A stretch of 14,886 bases of DNA from CAZIHO01 sp964538875 (GCA_964538875.1 CAZIHO010000089.1:1-14886); one strand, 5' to 3'. Counted from the first letter of the stretch, positions 1 through 8,181 are shown. Made by a program: numbers and translations. The notes: generated by a model from the letters alone, not told the origin.

Positions 1-388
1 GGAACCGGCAGGGACCGGCATCGCTTTAGCCTTGCAATTCCGGGATTTCTCCCCGCTGGCGGGGCCGGGTGCTAGAGTGAATCCGATGGTGGCCGGTAGT
101 TGGACAAGGGGTTGGATACCGGGCCTTGAGGGTCCCAGGACCTGGGGTTGGCCGCCGCCGGGCCGAACTAGCGATGTAAAGTGCATATAACGACATGAAT
201 GCTAAAGAAGTCTGGGTATTAGCCGATGTCTTGGGTTGGCAGTGGACCGGTCCCGGCGGGAGCCCTCGACCGTACCGGCTGGCCGGCTACCCGGATTTAG
301 CTTAGCTTTTTGGACCCTGATGTCGCATTCCAGAGGACCCTTGGCCATTCTGAACAACCGCTGGCCCGGCGATGGGGAACCGACCGGT
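1..388. other. Leader region upstream of the GGDEF/EAL gene, no gene seen
   Basis: I see no convincing gene here. Short frames on both strands lack family resemblance. A TTG at 236 and an ATG at 320 are in frame with the downstream GGDEF/EAL gene, but neither has a Shine-Dalgarno sequence and the translated extension looks non-coding. Two small perfect hairpins are visible: CCCCGC/GCGGGG at 51-64 with a two-base gap, and GGTCC/GGACC near 131-142. Neither is followed by a T-run, so neither reads as an intrinsic terminator. I looked for a c-di-GMP riboswitch and did not recognise one. Confidence 0.5.
182..191 (+). promoter_or_regulatory. Possible -10 element for the GGDEF/EAL gene
   Basis: The A+T-rich TGCATATAAC contains a TATAAC hexamer close to a TG dinucleotide, in an otherwise GC-rich leader. 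No good -35 hexamer lies 16-18 bases upstream, so this is only a candidate. It would give an untranslated leader of nearly 200 bases before the ATG at 389. Confidence 0.2.
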
Positions 389-3300
389 ATGAGCTTGGCG
401 TCGCCCCGTGATTGGGCCCTGCTCGCGGAGCTGACCGACGCCACCGGCGACCTTCTGTACGTCAAGGATCGGGACCGCCGCTATCTGTTGGTCAACCAGG
501 TGTTCGAGCAGACCTTTGGCCTGGAGCGGCGCGCCCTGCTGGGTAACAGGGACGACAGCCTGTTGCCGCCCGGCGCTCCCTGGGCGGACCGGGAGCGCCA
601 GGTGCTGGCATCGGGCCAGCGCGGCCAGTGGGAGGAGACGCTGGAGCTAGGCGGCATCAAACGGCAGTTGCTGTCCACCCGTTTCCCGGTCCAGGACGGC
701 TCGGGAACCCTGATCGGCGTGGCCTGCATATCACATAACATCAGTTCCTATAGACAGGCGGAACAGGAACTGGCGGCCAGCGAGGCCCGCTACCGGCAAC
801 TGTTCGAGGAGTCCAGGGACGCCCAACTGGTGCTGGTACCGCCGGACTGGCGCATCCTGTCCGCCAACCGGGCGGCGGCGCAACTGTTTGGCCTCTGCTG
901 TGCCGAGGAATTCATCGCCCGCAGTCTAGGACCCTGGGGCATTTCCCCGGAGCACCAGGCGGACGGCCGGGAATCCCAGGCGGTGGGCCGGGAAGCGGTG
1001 GCCATCGCGCTGCGGGATGGTTCCCATTATTTCGAGTGGCTCCATCGCCGCATCGATGGCGAGGAATTTCCCTGCACGGTGCTGCTGACGCGCATGGTGG
1101 CGGGGGACGAGGTGTTCCTGCAGGGGTCGGTGCGGGACATCAGCGAACCCAAGCGGGCCGAATTGGCGTTACGGGCCAGCGAGGAGCGCCTGCGCACCCT
1201 GTTCGAGGGCATCGAACAGGTGGCGGTTCGGGGCTATGACGAGAACCGGCACGTCACCCTTTGGAACGGTGCCTGCGAATCCCTGTATGGCTACCGGGCC
1301 GAGGAGGCCATTGGCAAGCGGGTCGAGGAACTGATTATTCCCAAGGAATTGCGGGAGTCCTTCATTCTGGAGGTAGAGCGCTGCTTCCAGCAGGGCAGTC
1401 CCTTGCGCGCCCGGGAATGGGAGCCGCGCTGCAAGGACGGCTCCCGGGTGCCGGTGTTCACCACCCAGGTGTTGATGCGGGGCACCCATGTGCGAGAAGT
1501 CTATGCCATCGATCTGAGTCTGGTGGAGCGGCAACGGGCCTATGACCGGCTCAAGCTGGCGGCCAGCGTGTTTACCCACGCCCGGGAAGGCATCGCCATC
1601 ACCACCCCGGATGGCACCATCGTCGATATCAATGACCGCTTTAGTCAGATTACCGGCTACGCCGCGGCGGACGTGGTGGGCCAGGACGTGCGGGTCCTGC
1701 TGCAAGCGGATTTGCAGAGCAAGGCCTTTTACCGGGCCATGCGCCGGGAATTGGTCAAGCAGGGCTATTGGAGCGGCGAGCTATGGAGCCGGCGCAAGAA
1801 TGATGAACTCTACGCCCAAGCCGTGACCGTCACCGCCGTGCATGACAGCGGCGGCGAGGTGCGCCATTACGTGGGCTTGCTCACCGATATCACCCTGTTC
1901 AAGGAAACTGAGCGGCAATTGGAGCACGTCGCCTATTACGACGCCTTGACCAACCTGCCGAACCGCAACCTATTGGCGCTGCAACTAAATCACGCCATGG
2001 AACGGGCCAAACGCAATCGCCAGATCCTGGCGGTGGTGTGCCTGGACCTGGATGACTTCAAGGCCATCAACGATACCCAGAGTCACGAGGTAGGGGATCG
2101 GCTGCTGATGGCGGTGGCAAAGAACATTCGCTCGGCGATGCGGATCGGGGATGTGCTGGCCCGGTTGGGGGGCGACGAATTCGTGGTGGTATTAGAGGGC
2201 TTGGTGGATCAAGCCGCCTGTCCGCCCCTGTTGGCCAACCTGCTGGCGGCATCCGCCCGCCCGGTGACCATCCGGGGCCAGGAGTTCAAGCTGTCCGCCA
2301 GCCTGGGCGTGACCTTTTATCCCCAGCCTGGGGTGGTGGACGCGGACCAACTGCTGCGCCAGGGGGATCAGGCCCTCTATCAGGCCAAATTGGCGGGCAA
2401 AAACCGCTTCGACATTTTTGACATGGAGCTGGATCGCCATCTGCGCGGCCACCACGAGGGCCGTCATGCGATCCGGTGCGCCCTGGCCGCCAACCAGTTG
2501 GAACTGTATTTTCAGCCCAAGGTCAACCTGCGCCGGGGCCAGGTGGTGGGCGCCGAGGCCCTGATTCGCTGGCGGCATCCGGAACGGGGGCTGCTGTTGC
2601 CGGCCGCCTTCATGCCGGTGGTAGAAGACAATCCCCTGTCCATTGAAATTGGCGAATGGGTAATCGACGCCGCCCTCGGCCAGGCCCAGGCATGGCAAGA
2701 CCAGGGGGCGCGGATTCCGGTCAGCGTCAATCTCGGCGGCCGGCAACTGCTGAACCCAGGATTCGACCAGCGCTTGGCCCGTATTCTGGGTTCCTACCCG
2801 GGCCTCCAGCGGGATTCCCTGGTGTTGGAAGTTCTGGAAAGCAGTGCCCTGGCGGACCTAACGCTGGCCAGCCAGATCATGAGGACCTGCCGGGAACTGG
2901 GGGTGGGCTTTGCCCTGGATGATTTCGGCACCGGCTATTCGTCCCTCACTTACCTCAAGCATCTGCCGGTGGCCTTGCTCAAGATCGACCAAAGTTTCGT
3001 GGGCGGTATGTTGGATGACATCGACAACCTAGCGATTCTGGAAGGGGTGTTGGGCTTGGCCAACGCCTTCGGCCGGCAGGCTATCGCCGAGGGGGTGGAA
3101 TCCGCCGAACATGCGGACATGCTGCTGCGGCTAGGCTGCGAACTCGCCCAAGGCAACGGCATCGCCCGGCCCATGCCGGCGGCGGAGCTGCTTGGCTGGG
3201 TGGCTAACTGGCGCCCGGACCCAGCTTGGAGCGGCATCCCCATGGTGAGCCGGGATTCGGTGCCCCTGTTGCACGGCATCGTGGAACAGCGGGCCTGGCT

Positions 3301-3586
3301 GGCGGCCACGGAACGCTTCCTGCATGGCGAGGACCTGTTGCCGCCGGCCCTGGAAGCTCAGGGGCGCCGCTTTGGCGCCTGGCTGGGTGCCATGCTGAAC
3401 AACCATCCGGATCGTCTGTCGGCGGCGGATCCCATCTGGATGGCTCACCAGCGCGCCCTGACCTTGGCCATGGAACTGGTGGCGCTCAAGGGGCAGGGCG
3501 CGGAGCGGGGAGCGCTGGCCCGGCTCGGGGACCTGCGCGAGCGGCGCGATGTGCTGGTGGCACGGCTGACCAAGCTGCTGCGCTAG
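389..3586 (+). CDS. PAS4-GGDEF-EAL cyclic-di-GMP cyclase/phosphodiesterase with CZB-like tail
   Basis: Predicted sensor enzyme that makes and/or degrades the second messenger c-di-GMP; no membrane segment or signal peptide is seen, so it is probably cytoplasmic. I chose ATG 389 (1065 residues) because GGGGA lies ten bases upstream and PAS1 starts soon after. In-frame starts at 236 (TTG) and 320 (ATG) lack a ribosome site. Four PAS domains lie at about 7-128, 134-256, 262-385 and 392-510. The GGDEF domain (about 512-675) has intact GGDEF at 594-598 and an inhibitory I-site RIGD five residues before it. The EAL domain (about 692-940) has EAL at 723-725, DDFGTGYS at 844-851 and EGVES at 901, so both activities look possible. 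Residues 958-1040 resemble a CZB domain (RFGAWL, MAHQRAL), but most zinc ligands are replaced. It converges on the hemerythrin gene. The PAS ligands cannot be read from sequence. Confidence 0.93.
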   Translation: MSLASPRDWALLAELTDATGDLLYVKDRDRRYLLVNQVFEQTFGLERRALLGNRDDSLLPPGAPWADRERQVLASGQRGQWEETLELGGIKRQLLSTRFPVQDGSGTLIGVACISHNISSYRQAEQELAASEARYRQLFEESRDAQLVLVPPDWRILSANRAAAQLFGLCCAEEFIARSLGPWGISPEHQADGRESQAVGREAVAIALRDGSHYFEWLHRRIDGEEFPCTVLLTRMVAGDEVFLQGSVRDISEPKRAELALRASEERLRTLFEGIEQVAVRGYDENRHVTLWNGACESLYGYRAEEAIGKRVEELIIPKELRESFILEVERCFQQGSPLRAREWEPRCKDGSRVPVFTTQVLMRGTHVREVYAIDLSLVERQRAYDRLKLAASVFTHAREGIAITTPDGTIVDINDRFSQITGYAAADVVGQDVRVLLQADLQSKAFYRAMRRELVKQGYWSGELWSRRKNDELYAQAVTVTAVHDSGGEVRHYVGLLTDITLFKETERQLEHVAYYDALTNLPNRNLLALQLNHAMERAKRNRQILAVVCLDLDDFKAINDTQSHEVGDRLLMAVAKNIRSAMRIGDVLARLGGDEFVVVLEGLVDQAACPPLLANLLAASARPVTIRGQEFKLSASLGVTFYPQPGVVDADQLLRQGDQALYQAKLAGKNRFDIFDMELDRHLRGHHEGRHAIRCALAANQLELYFQPKVNLRRGQVVGAEALIRWRHPERGLLLPAAFMPVVEDNPLSIEIGEWVIDAALGQAQAWQDQGARIPVSVNLGGRQLLNPGFDQRLARILGSYPGLQRDSLVLEVLESSALADLTLASQIMRTCRELGVGFALDDFGTGYSSLTYLKHLPVALLKIDQSFVGGMLDDIDNLAILEGVLGLANAFGRQAIAEGVESAEHADMLLRLGCELAQGNGIARPMPAAELLGWVANWRPDPAWSGIPMVSRDSVPLLHGIVEQRAWLAATERFLHGEDLLPPALEAQGRRFGAWLGAMLNNHPDRLSAADPIWMAHQRALTLAMELVALKGQGAERGALARLGDLRERRDVLVARLTKLLR

Positions 3587-3659
3587 GCGGCAAATTCTCA
3601 CCATGGGCCGACGCGAATTCCCGGCGGCGTTCCAAGGTTTCGGGGAGCCGGGTTGCCGG

Positions 3660-4073
3660 TCAGGCTGCGGTGGAAAGTTTGCCGCTTTTGAGAAACTCTG
3701 CTACGGTCCGGTCCGTCTTGGTGGTGTGCAGGATGAACCAATCCACCAGAAATTCCAACAGCTTGGTCAGGTCCCCGCCACCCAGACGGTATTGTTGAAA
3801 CTGATCGTCGAAGTAGGATAACAGCATCTCATGCTCCTTCTTGTGTCCCACGTAATGGGGATACTCGGAGTCAAGCATGAGGTTTTCCTCACTGCAAAAA
3901 TGAAAATCCGCATATTTTCTTAGGGCCGTGAGCAGCCGCAACACCCTGGTGCGGGGCATTTCTTGATGACTGGCGCGAGCCACGTTGCGGATTAGATCAA
4001 AGAACACCTGATGCTCGTGGTCGATGCGCTCGACCCCAATCAGGTATTTGTTGTCCCAAACGATGTCAAACAT
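3660..4073 (-). CDS. Bacteriohemerythrin, single domain
   Basis: A 137-residue oxygen-binding di-iron protein, probably cytoplasmic. All seven expected ligands are visible at classical spacing: H21 in the DHEH motif, H58 and E62 in HFCSEE, H77 and H81 in HKKEH, and H116 and D121 in HTTKTD. The length is that of the stand-alone family. The ATG at 4073 is preceded by GGAGG with a six-base spacer. It is convergent with the c-di-GMP enzyme and 73 bases from its stop, so it is a separate transcription unit. Known roles of the family are oxygen storage, delivery or sensing, often in microaerobic or methanotrophic bacteria. A link to the neighbouring PAS/GGDEF protein as an oxygen-responsive pair is only a suggestion from position. 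Confidence 0.93.
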   Translation of the reverse strand: MFDIVWDNKYLIGVERIDHEHQVFFDLIRNVARASHQEMPRTRVLRLLTALRKYADFHFCSEENLMLDSEYPHYVGHKKEHEMLLSYFDDQFQQYRLGGGDLTKLLEFLVDWFILHTTKTDRTVAEFLKSGKLSTAA

Positions 4074-4079
4074 CCGTTA

Positions 4080-4084
4080 CCTCC
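4080..4084 (-). promoter_or_regulatory. Ribosome binding site of the hemerythrin gene
   Basis: GGAGG on the minus strand, six bases before the ATG at 4073; this fixes the start. Confidence 0.8.
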
Positions 4085-4199
4085 AGCAAGCAGGGTTTCC
4101 AGTGACCTTGCAGAGTTAGCGGCCGGTTGGCGTGAAGGCTTAGGGGATTGATGGGACGCCGGTCTCAGGGCGCACGCCCCATTGGATACCGGTACGGTG

Positions 4200-4205
4200 T
4201 AAAAT
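4200..4205 (+). promoter_or_regulatory. Possible -10 element of the tRNA-Arg promoter
   Basis: TAAAAT is followed by a GC-rich stretch, as in many stable-RNA promoters, and lies 58 bases before the tRNA. The only -35-like hexamer seen, TTGGAT at 4182-4187, is just 12 bases away, which is too close. The assignment is weak. Confidence 0.2.
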
Positions 4206-4263
4206 TGCTGGCTGGCGCCGGGGAGTTCCTAATGGCTGCTCGCCGCTAAGTCTCGATTGCTCC

Positions 4264-4340
4264 GCCCCGGTAGCTCAGTAGGATAGAGCGTCCCCCTCCT
4301 AAGGGGAAGGTCGTACGTTCGAATCGTATTCGGGGCGCCA
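4264..4340 (+). tRNA. tRNA-Arg (anticodon CCT)
   Basis: A complete 77-base cloverleaf. The acceptor GCCCCGG pairs with TCGGGGC (one G-T pair), then discriminator G and an encoded CCA. The D stem is GCTC/GAGC. The anticodon stem TCCCC/GGGGA encloses loop CTCCTAA, with anticodon CCT at 4298-4300. The T arm is GTACG, TTCGAAT, CGTAT. It decodes AGG, a codon expected to be rare in a GC-rich genome. The gene stands alone, with no second tRNA next to it. tRNA genes can serve as phage or island attachment sites, but I saw no duplicated 3' end or integrase in this window. Confidence 0.96.
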
Positions 4341-4349
4341 TTTCCCTAT

Positions 4350-4372
4350 CTGGCGGGATTGATCCGTGCCAG
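4350..4372. terminator. Hairpin between tRNA-Arg and nfsB, possible bidirectional terminator
   Basis: CTGGC at 4350-4354 pairs with GCCAG at 4368-4372, and an inner GGA/TCC stem closes a short loop. It lies between the converging tRNA and nfsB genes, starting ten bases after the tRNA. Neither side carries a T-run, so intrinsic termination is uncertain; it could instead be a tRNA trailer processing structure. Confidence 0.3.
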
Positions 4373-4429
4373 GCAAACGGCAACTGATCCGGGGCGCTCT
4401 GGGCGGCCCGGAGTTCTGGCGCTGCTTCC

Positions 4430-5083
4430 CTAGAGTTCCGTGATGACCTGCTCCACCGGAAGCCGGGACTTGGGCAACGCGGCGTTGAAGTCGCCCGTGC
4501 CCGAATAACCCAGCGCCACCAGCACCAGACTGGTCAGGCCCCGCTCCCCTAGCCCCAGTTCCTGGTCCAGCAGGGCCGGGTCGAAGCCTTCCATGGGACA
4601 GGCGTCGATCTCCAGGCTGGCAGCGCCGAGCAGCAGCCCACCCAGGGCGATATACACCTGCTGGTCCAGCCAGGCCCGCTCGTCGTTGCGGTCCAGGCGA
4701 TGCTGGCCGACGTAAAAGGCGCGGGTTTTCTGGATGGCGGCCTTGGCGTCCGGCGAGGGAATACGGCCGTCCCGTTCCTCCTGGTCCAGCACCGCCGCCA
4801 GGTGGGGATCATCCAGGGACAGGCGGGCGCAGCAGACCACCACATGGGAGGCGTTGCGAATCTTGGCCTCGTTGTAGGCATAGGGCCCTTGGGCGGCCTT
4901 GGCGATGCGCGCCTTGCCGGCGTCGCTCCCGGCAATCAGGAAATGCCAGGGTTGGGAGTTGATGGAGGAGGGACTCAGGCGCAACAGGACCCGCAGTTGC
5001 TCTATCTGTTCCTCCGGGATCCGGCGGCCCGGGTCAAAGGCCTTGGTGGCGTGGCGGCTTTTCGCGTAGGCGGCAATGTTCAT
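4430..5083 (-). CDS. nfsB: Oxygen-insensitive NAD(P)H nitroreductase / dihydropteridine reductase, NfsB type
   Basis: A 217-residue FMN flavoenzyme that uses NAD(P)H to reduce nitroaromatics, quinones and related compounds in two-electron steps; cytoplasmic, normally a homodimer. The length equals that of E. coli NfsB and the blocks line up along the whole protein: RHATKAFDP near residue 10, SPSSINSQPWHF around 37-48, ASHVVVCCA, the EGFDPALLD block and the C-terminal LPKSRLP. These are the FMN phosphate- and isoalloxazine-binding segments. By alignment from memory, the active-site position held by Phe124 in E. coli is Tyr here (RAFYVGQHR), which could alter substrate choice. The ATG at 5083 has only a weak GGAA upstream. 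It lies 52 bases downstream of cca on the same strand and may be co-transcribed with it. Confidence 0.92.
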   Translation of the reverse strand: MNIAAYAKSRHATKAFDPGRRIPEEQIEQLRVLLRLSPSSINSQPWHFLIAGSDAGKARIAKAAQGPYAYNEAKIRNASHVVVCCARLSLDDPHLAAVLDQEERDGRIPSPDAKAAIQKTRAFYVGQHRLDRNDERAWLDQQVYIALGGLLLGAASLEIDACPMEGFDPALLDQELGLGERGLTSLVLVALGYSGTGDFNAALPKSRLPVEQVITEL

Positions 5084-5135
5084 GGCTTGGTTCCGTTGAG
5101 GGTTGCAGGTCGGGACAGGTAATGGTTGGGCCGGG

Positions 5136-6326
5136 TCAAACCTGCTGGATGGCCCGCTCCCGGGCGGCGGCCAGCGCGTCCCGGATCGCCTCCGGCGCGA
5201 GTCCGGGCACCAGCACCTGGGTCAGATCGATCTGGCTGGCGGCGCCTAGCCAGGCCCGAAACCGGTCCGCCTGGGGATAAGGCCGCTCGGCAAAGCCCAG
5301 GCGGCCCCGAAAATCCGCCTCGCAGGCGAGCAGGAAGGGCTCCAGCCGCGCTGGCCGGCGAAAGGCGTCCACCCCTTCCAGCACTTGCCGCGCCGCTGAC
5401 GGCGTCAGTTGGTCGGCCCGGTGTACCAGGCTGTGGTAGCGGGCCACTTGGCGGGCCAAGTCCCGGAAGCGGCCCGGCACCCGTAGCCGGTCGCACAGCC
5501 CGTCGAGCAGTACCACGCCGCGTCCCTCATGGCCCTGGTGATGGGGCCACTGGGCCGGCGGCGAATTGCCCTTGCCCAGGTCGTGGGTGAGGGCGGCGAA
5601 CACCACCAGGGGGTCATCCGAAAGGCGTCGCGCCTGGTTCACCACCATCAGGAGATGGGCGCCGGTATCCACTTCCGGATGCCAGTTGGAGGGCTGGGGA
5701 ACGCCCCACAGGCGGTCGATTTCCGGAAATACCCGGGCCAGGGCGCCGCAGGCGCGCAGGGTTTCCAGGAAGGCGGACGGCCGGGTTTCTCCCAGGGCGC
5801 GCTGGGTTTCGCTCCATACCCGCTCGGGTACCAGATGGTCCAGTTGCCCGGCAGCCACCATCGATCCCATCAGGTCCAGGGTTTCCGGCGCCACTCGAAA
5901 CCCTAGCTCCCCATAACGGGCCATGAACCGGGCCACCCGCAGGACCCGGATCGGGTCCTCGGCAAAGGCCGGGGACACATGCCGCAGCCAGCGCTGCTCC
6001 AGATCCCGTACGCCGCCAAACAGGTCGATGAGGCGGCCTTGCTCATCCTCGGCCAGGGCATTCAGGGTCAGGTCCCGCCGGGACAGGTCCTCTTCCAGGG
6101 TGACGCCGGCGTCCGCCGCCTGGCTGCTATGGCGCTCCAGCCGGGCCAAGGCGTATTCGGCGCCGCTCACCGGATGCAGAAAAACCGGAAAGTCCTTGCC
6201 CACCTGCCGGTAGCCCTGACTCAGCATCTGCTCCGGCGTGGCGCCCACCACCAGGTAATCCTGTTCCTTGATCGGCCGGCCGAGCAGTCGATCCCGAATG
6301 GCCCCACCCACTAGATAAATCCGCAT
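5136..6326 (-). CDS. cca: CCA-adding tRNA nucleotidyltransferase with HD domain
   Basis: A 396-residue class II enzyme that builds or repairs the 3' CCA end of tRNAs from CTP and ATP without a template. The N-terminal head has YLVGGAIRD at 4-12. The catalytic carboxylate pair follows as E21 and D23 in KEQDYLVVG, where E. coli has D21 and D23. RRDLTLNALA, the EDPIRVLRVARF block and PERVW follow in family order. The C-terminal HD phosphohydrolase domain has HPEVDTGAH and HDLGKG (H248, D249), as in the bifunctional gammaproteobacterial type. The protein is about 16 residues shorter than E. coli Cca, partly through a loss after the ALARLER block where a Gly/Tyr-rich stretch normally lies. The ATG at 6326 aligns with the family start but has no good Shine-Dalgarno sequence. 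It sits between queG and nfsB. Confidence 0.95.
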   Translation of the reverse strand: MRIYLVGGAIRDRLLGRPIKEQDYLVVGATPEQMLSQGYRQVGKDFPVFLHPVSGAEYALARLERHSSQAADAGVTLEEDLSRRDLTLNALAEDEQGRLIDLFGGVRDLEQRWLRHVSPAFAEDPIRVLRVARFMARYGELGFRVAPETLDLMGSMVAAGQLDHLVPERVWSETQRALGETRPSAFLETLRACGALARVFPEIDRLWGVPQPSNWHPEVDTGAHLLMVVNQARRLSDDPLVVFAALTHDLGKGNSPPAQWPHHQGHEGRGVVLLDGLCDRLRVPGRFRDLARQVARYHSLVHRADQLTPSAARQVLEGVDAFRRPARLEPFLLACEADFRGRLGFAERPYPQADRFRAWLGAASQIDLTQVLVPGLAPEAIRDALAAARERAIQQV

Positions 6327-6448
6327 CAGTATTCGTCAGCCAGGCATGACCAGAAAATCAGGATTTGCCAGCAGGGAGCGGGACGACCCAAACCCAGGGG
6401 TTCGCCGTGCCCTTCCTCCGGTAAAAAGGATTAAGTTTAGCACCCGGC

Positions 6449-7552
6449 CTAGTCTGGTTCGACGCGCTCGTCCGCCCCAAACCGGGACCCGCCGTGCCGG
6501 CGCTGCCGGGCCAGGGCCCAGGCGACGTGTTCCCGGACCAGGGGCTCCGGATGCTGCTGGCGTTGTTCGAGGGCCTGCTGGACCGTCCCATCTGGGGGCG
6601 CGTTACCCAGGGCCACCGCCAGATTGCGCAGCCAGCCCACATATCCGACCCGCCGCAGCGGGGAGCCGGCACAACGGTCCAGGAACTGGCTTTCGCTCCA
6701 GCTGAACAACTCCACCAGCGAGGCTTCGCTCAGATCCCGGCGGGGCGCGAAGGCCTGGTCCTGGGTCAAGCGGGCAAAGCGATTCCAAGGACAAACTAAC
6801 TGGCAGTCGTCACAGCCGAACACCCGGTTACCGATCAGGGGGCGCAGGGGTTCCGGAATGGCGCCCCGGGACTCGATAGTGAGATAGGAAATACAGAGCC
6901 GGGCATCCAACTGGTAGGGCGCCACGATGGCGCCCGTGGGGCAGGCACGGAGGCAGGCGTCGCAGCGACCGCAGTGGGACGCCATGGGCGCGTCCACCGG
7001 CAGGGCAAGATCGGTATACAACTCGCCGAGAAAGAACCAGGAACCGGCCTGGGGATGGATCAGGTTGGTATGCTTGCCTAGCCAGCCCAACCCCGCCTGT
7101 TGCGCCAGGGGTTTTTCCAGCACCGGCGCCGAATCCACGAACGCCCGCCACTGGTGGTCCGGTGCCACCGCCGCCGCCCGCTCCGCCAGGGCTTGCAGAC
7201 GCCGGCGCAGCAGCCGATGGTAATCCCGGCCCAGGGCGTAGGCCGCCAGGTAGGCTTGGTCAGGTTCCCGCAGGCGCCGCCACAGGCGTTCCTGGGGCTC
7301 CGGCAGGTAGTCGACCCGCGCCGAGATGACCCGCAGGGTGCCGGGAATCAGTTCCGCCGGCCGCGCCCGCCGGCTGCCGTGGGCCGCCATATAGTGCATA
7401 TCGCCCTGGCGACCCTGATCCAACCAGGCTTGCCAGCGGGATTCTGCCAGCCCCAGGTCCGGGGCGCAGATGCCGATTTGCTGAAAACCCAGTTGGCGGC
7501 CCCAGTCCTTGATGGACCCGGCCAGGTGCTGGAGTGTGGGGTGGGTGGTCAT
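6449..7552 (-). CDS. queG: Epoxyqueuosine reductase
   Basis: A 367-residue cobalamin-dependent iron-sulfur enzyme that reduces epoxyqueuosine to queuosine in the wobble position of GUN-decoding tRNAs, the last step of Q synthesis. I chose ATG 7552 because the first 18 residues then align without gaps to E. coli QueG; the frame stays open upstream to a TTG at 7585 with no ribosome site. Visible features: ALGRDYHRLLR, the FVDSAPVLEKPLA block with the catalytic Asp at about 140, and the first ferredoxin-like motif C194/C197/C200/C204 with P205. C220, C247, C250 and C254 complete the second cluster (GCDDCQLVCPWN). A short HEAT-like helical tail ends the protein. Together with cca downstream it makes a tRNA-maturation block. 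A TATATT lies just before the ATG, but its nearest TTGAAT is only 14 bases away. Confidence 0.96.
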   Translation of the reverse strand: MTTHPTLQHLAGSIKDWGRQLGFQQIGICAPDLGLAESRWQAWLDQGRQGDMHYMAAHGSRRARPAELIPGTLRVISARVDYLPEPQERLWRRLREPDQAYLAAYALGRDYHRLLRRRLQALAERAAAVAPDHQWRAFVDSAPVLEKPLAQQAGLGWLGKHTNLIHPQAGSWFFLGELYTDLALPVDAPMASHCGRCDACLRACPTGAIVAPYQLDARLCISYLTIESRGAIPEPLRPLIGNRVFGCDDCQLVCPWNRFARLTQDQAFAPRRDLSEASLVELFSWSESQFLDRCAGSPLRRVGYVGWLRNLAVALGNAPPDGTVQQALEQRQQHPEPLVREHVAWALARQRRHGGSRFGADERVEPD

Positions 7553-7611
7553 GGACTGCAATATACTGGCTGCGGATGAATTCAAGGGCTTGGCGCGGGG
7601 AGGATTGACCT

Positions 7612-8181
7612 ATGGCTCACTTCAAGTTAATGGTTGGACTGACGCTGGTCGCGTCCCTGGGCCTGTCCGGCGGGGCCGGCGCGGATTGTGATCCCTGGCC
7701 GCCGGGCGTGCAGCCCGTGGCGCGCAGCGGCCAGGCCCTGGTCCTGGCCGGGGACTTCAATGGGGACGGCCTGGAGGATCGTCTGGAATGGGTGCAGGTT
7801 GCGGCGGGAACCCAACTGCCCCAGGGCTTGGTGGTGGCCAATCCCTGGGATCGCCAGCCGGCGCGGGCCGGCCGCGCGGCATTGCCGGTGGCGTTCGCCA
7901 TTCGTCATGGGACGGCCGCCGGGGGACCGTGCCGGCGGTGGTTGCTGGCCCATCCTAATCTGTTGGCGTCGCCCCTGTGGCGCAGTTACCTGGCTGGGGA
8001 GGAGAATACCCCGCCCCTATCTTTGGTCCGGTCGGGCTCCAAGGAGCATCAGGGGTGGCGGCGGCGGGTCAAGACCTTGCGGGGGGACGGAATTGTCATG
8101 GGTAGCGAGGCGGGTATCGATCTGCTGCTGTACTGGACCGGCTCCGCTTACGGGGTCTTTTGGCCCCCGGAGGAGCCTTGA
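7612..8181 (+). CDS. Small secreted protein with calcium-loop-like motif, function unknown
   Basis: I do not recognise a family for this 189-residue protein. The N-terminus is a good Sec signal peptide: a short basic start, a hydrophobic run, and AGA before the likely cleavage at residue 24/25, so it should be periplasmic or exported. Residues 48-56 read DFNGDGLED, the DxNxDGxxD spacing of calcium loops in dockerin, EF-hand and FG-GAP/VCBS proteins. There are only two Cys in the mature part, C26 and one in GGPCRRWL. The rest is rich in Gly, Trp and Arg, with the C-terminal block IDLLLYWTGSAYGVFW. The start is supported by GGGGAGGA seven bases upstream. It is divergent from queG, with 59 bases between the starts, and convergent with the signalling cluster. 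Confidence 0.85.
   Translation: MAHFKLMVGLTLVASLGLSGGAGADCDPWPPGVQPVARSGQALVLAGDFNGDGLEDRLEWVQVAAGTQLPQGLVVANPWDRQPARAGRAALPVAFAIRHGTAAGGPCRRWLLAHPNLLASPLWRSYLAGEENTPPLSLVRSGSKEHQGWRRRVKTLRGDGIVMGSEAGIDLLLYWTGSAYGVFWPPEEP

Noticed and set aside
1..235. c-di-GMP riboswitch upstream of the GGDEF/EAL gene
   Set aside because: The hairpins present do not match the conserved core of class I or II riboswitches as I know them.
236..388. Longer N-terminus of the GGDEF/EAL protein from TTG 236 or ATG 320
   Set aside because: No ribosome site precedes either start, and the extension shows no domain or membrane segment; GGGGA supports ATG 389.
4264..4429. tRNA-Arg as an attachment site of an integrated element
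   Set aside because: No integrase, no duplicated tRNA 3' end and no foreign-looking genes follow; the next genes are housekeeping.
5126..5590. Long plus-strand frames opposite cca and queG
   Set aside because: Low-complexity Pro/Arg/Gly-rich translations, typical of the antisense of GC-rich genes; the minus-strand frames carry full family motifs.
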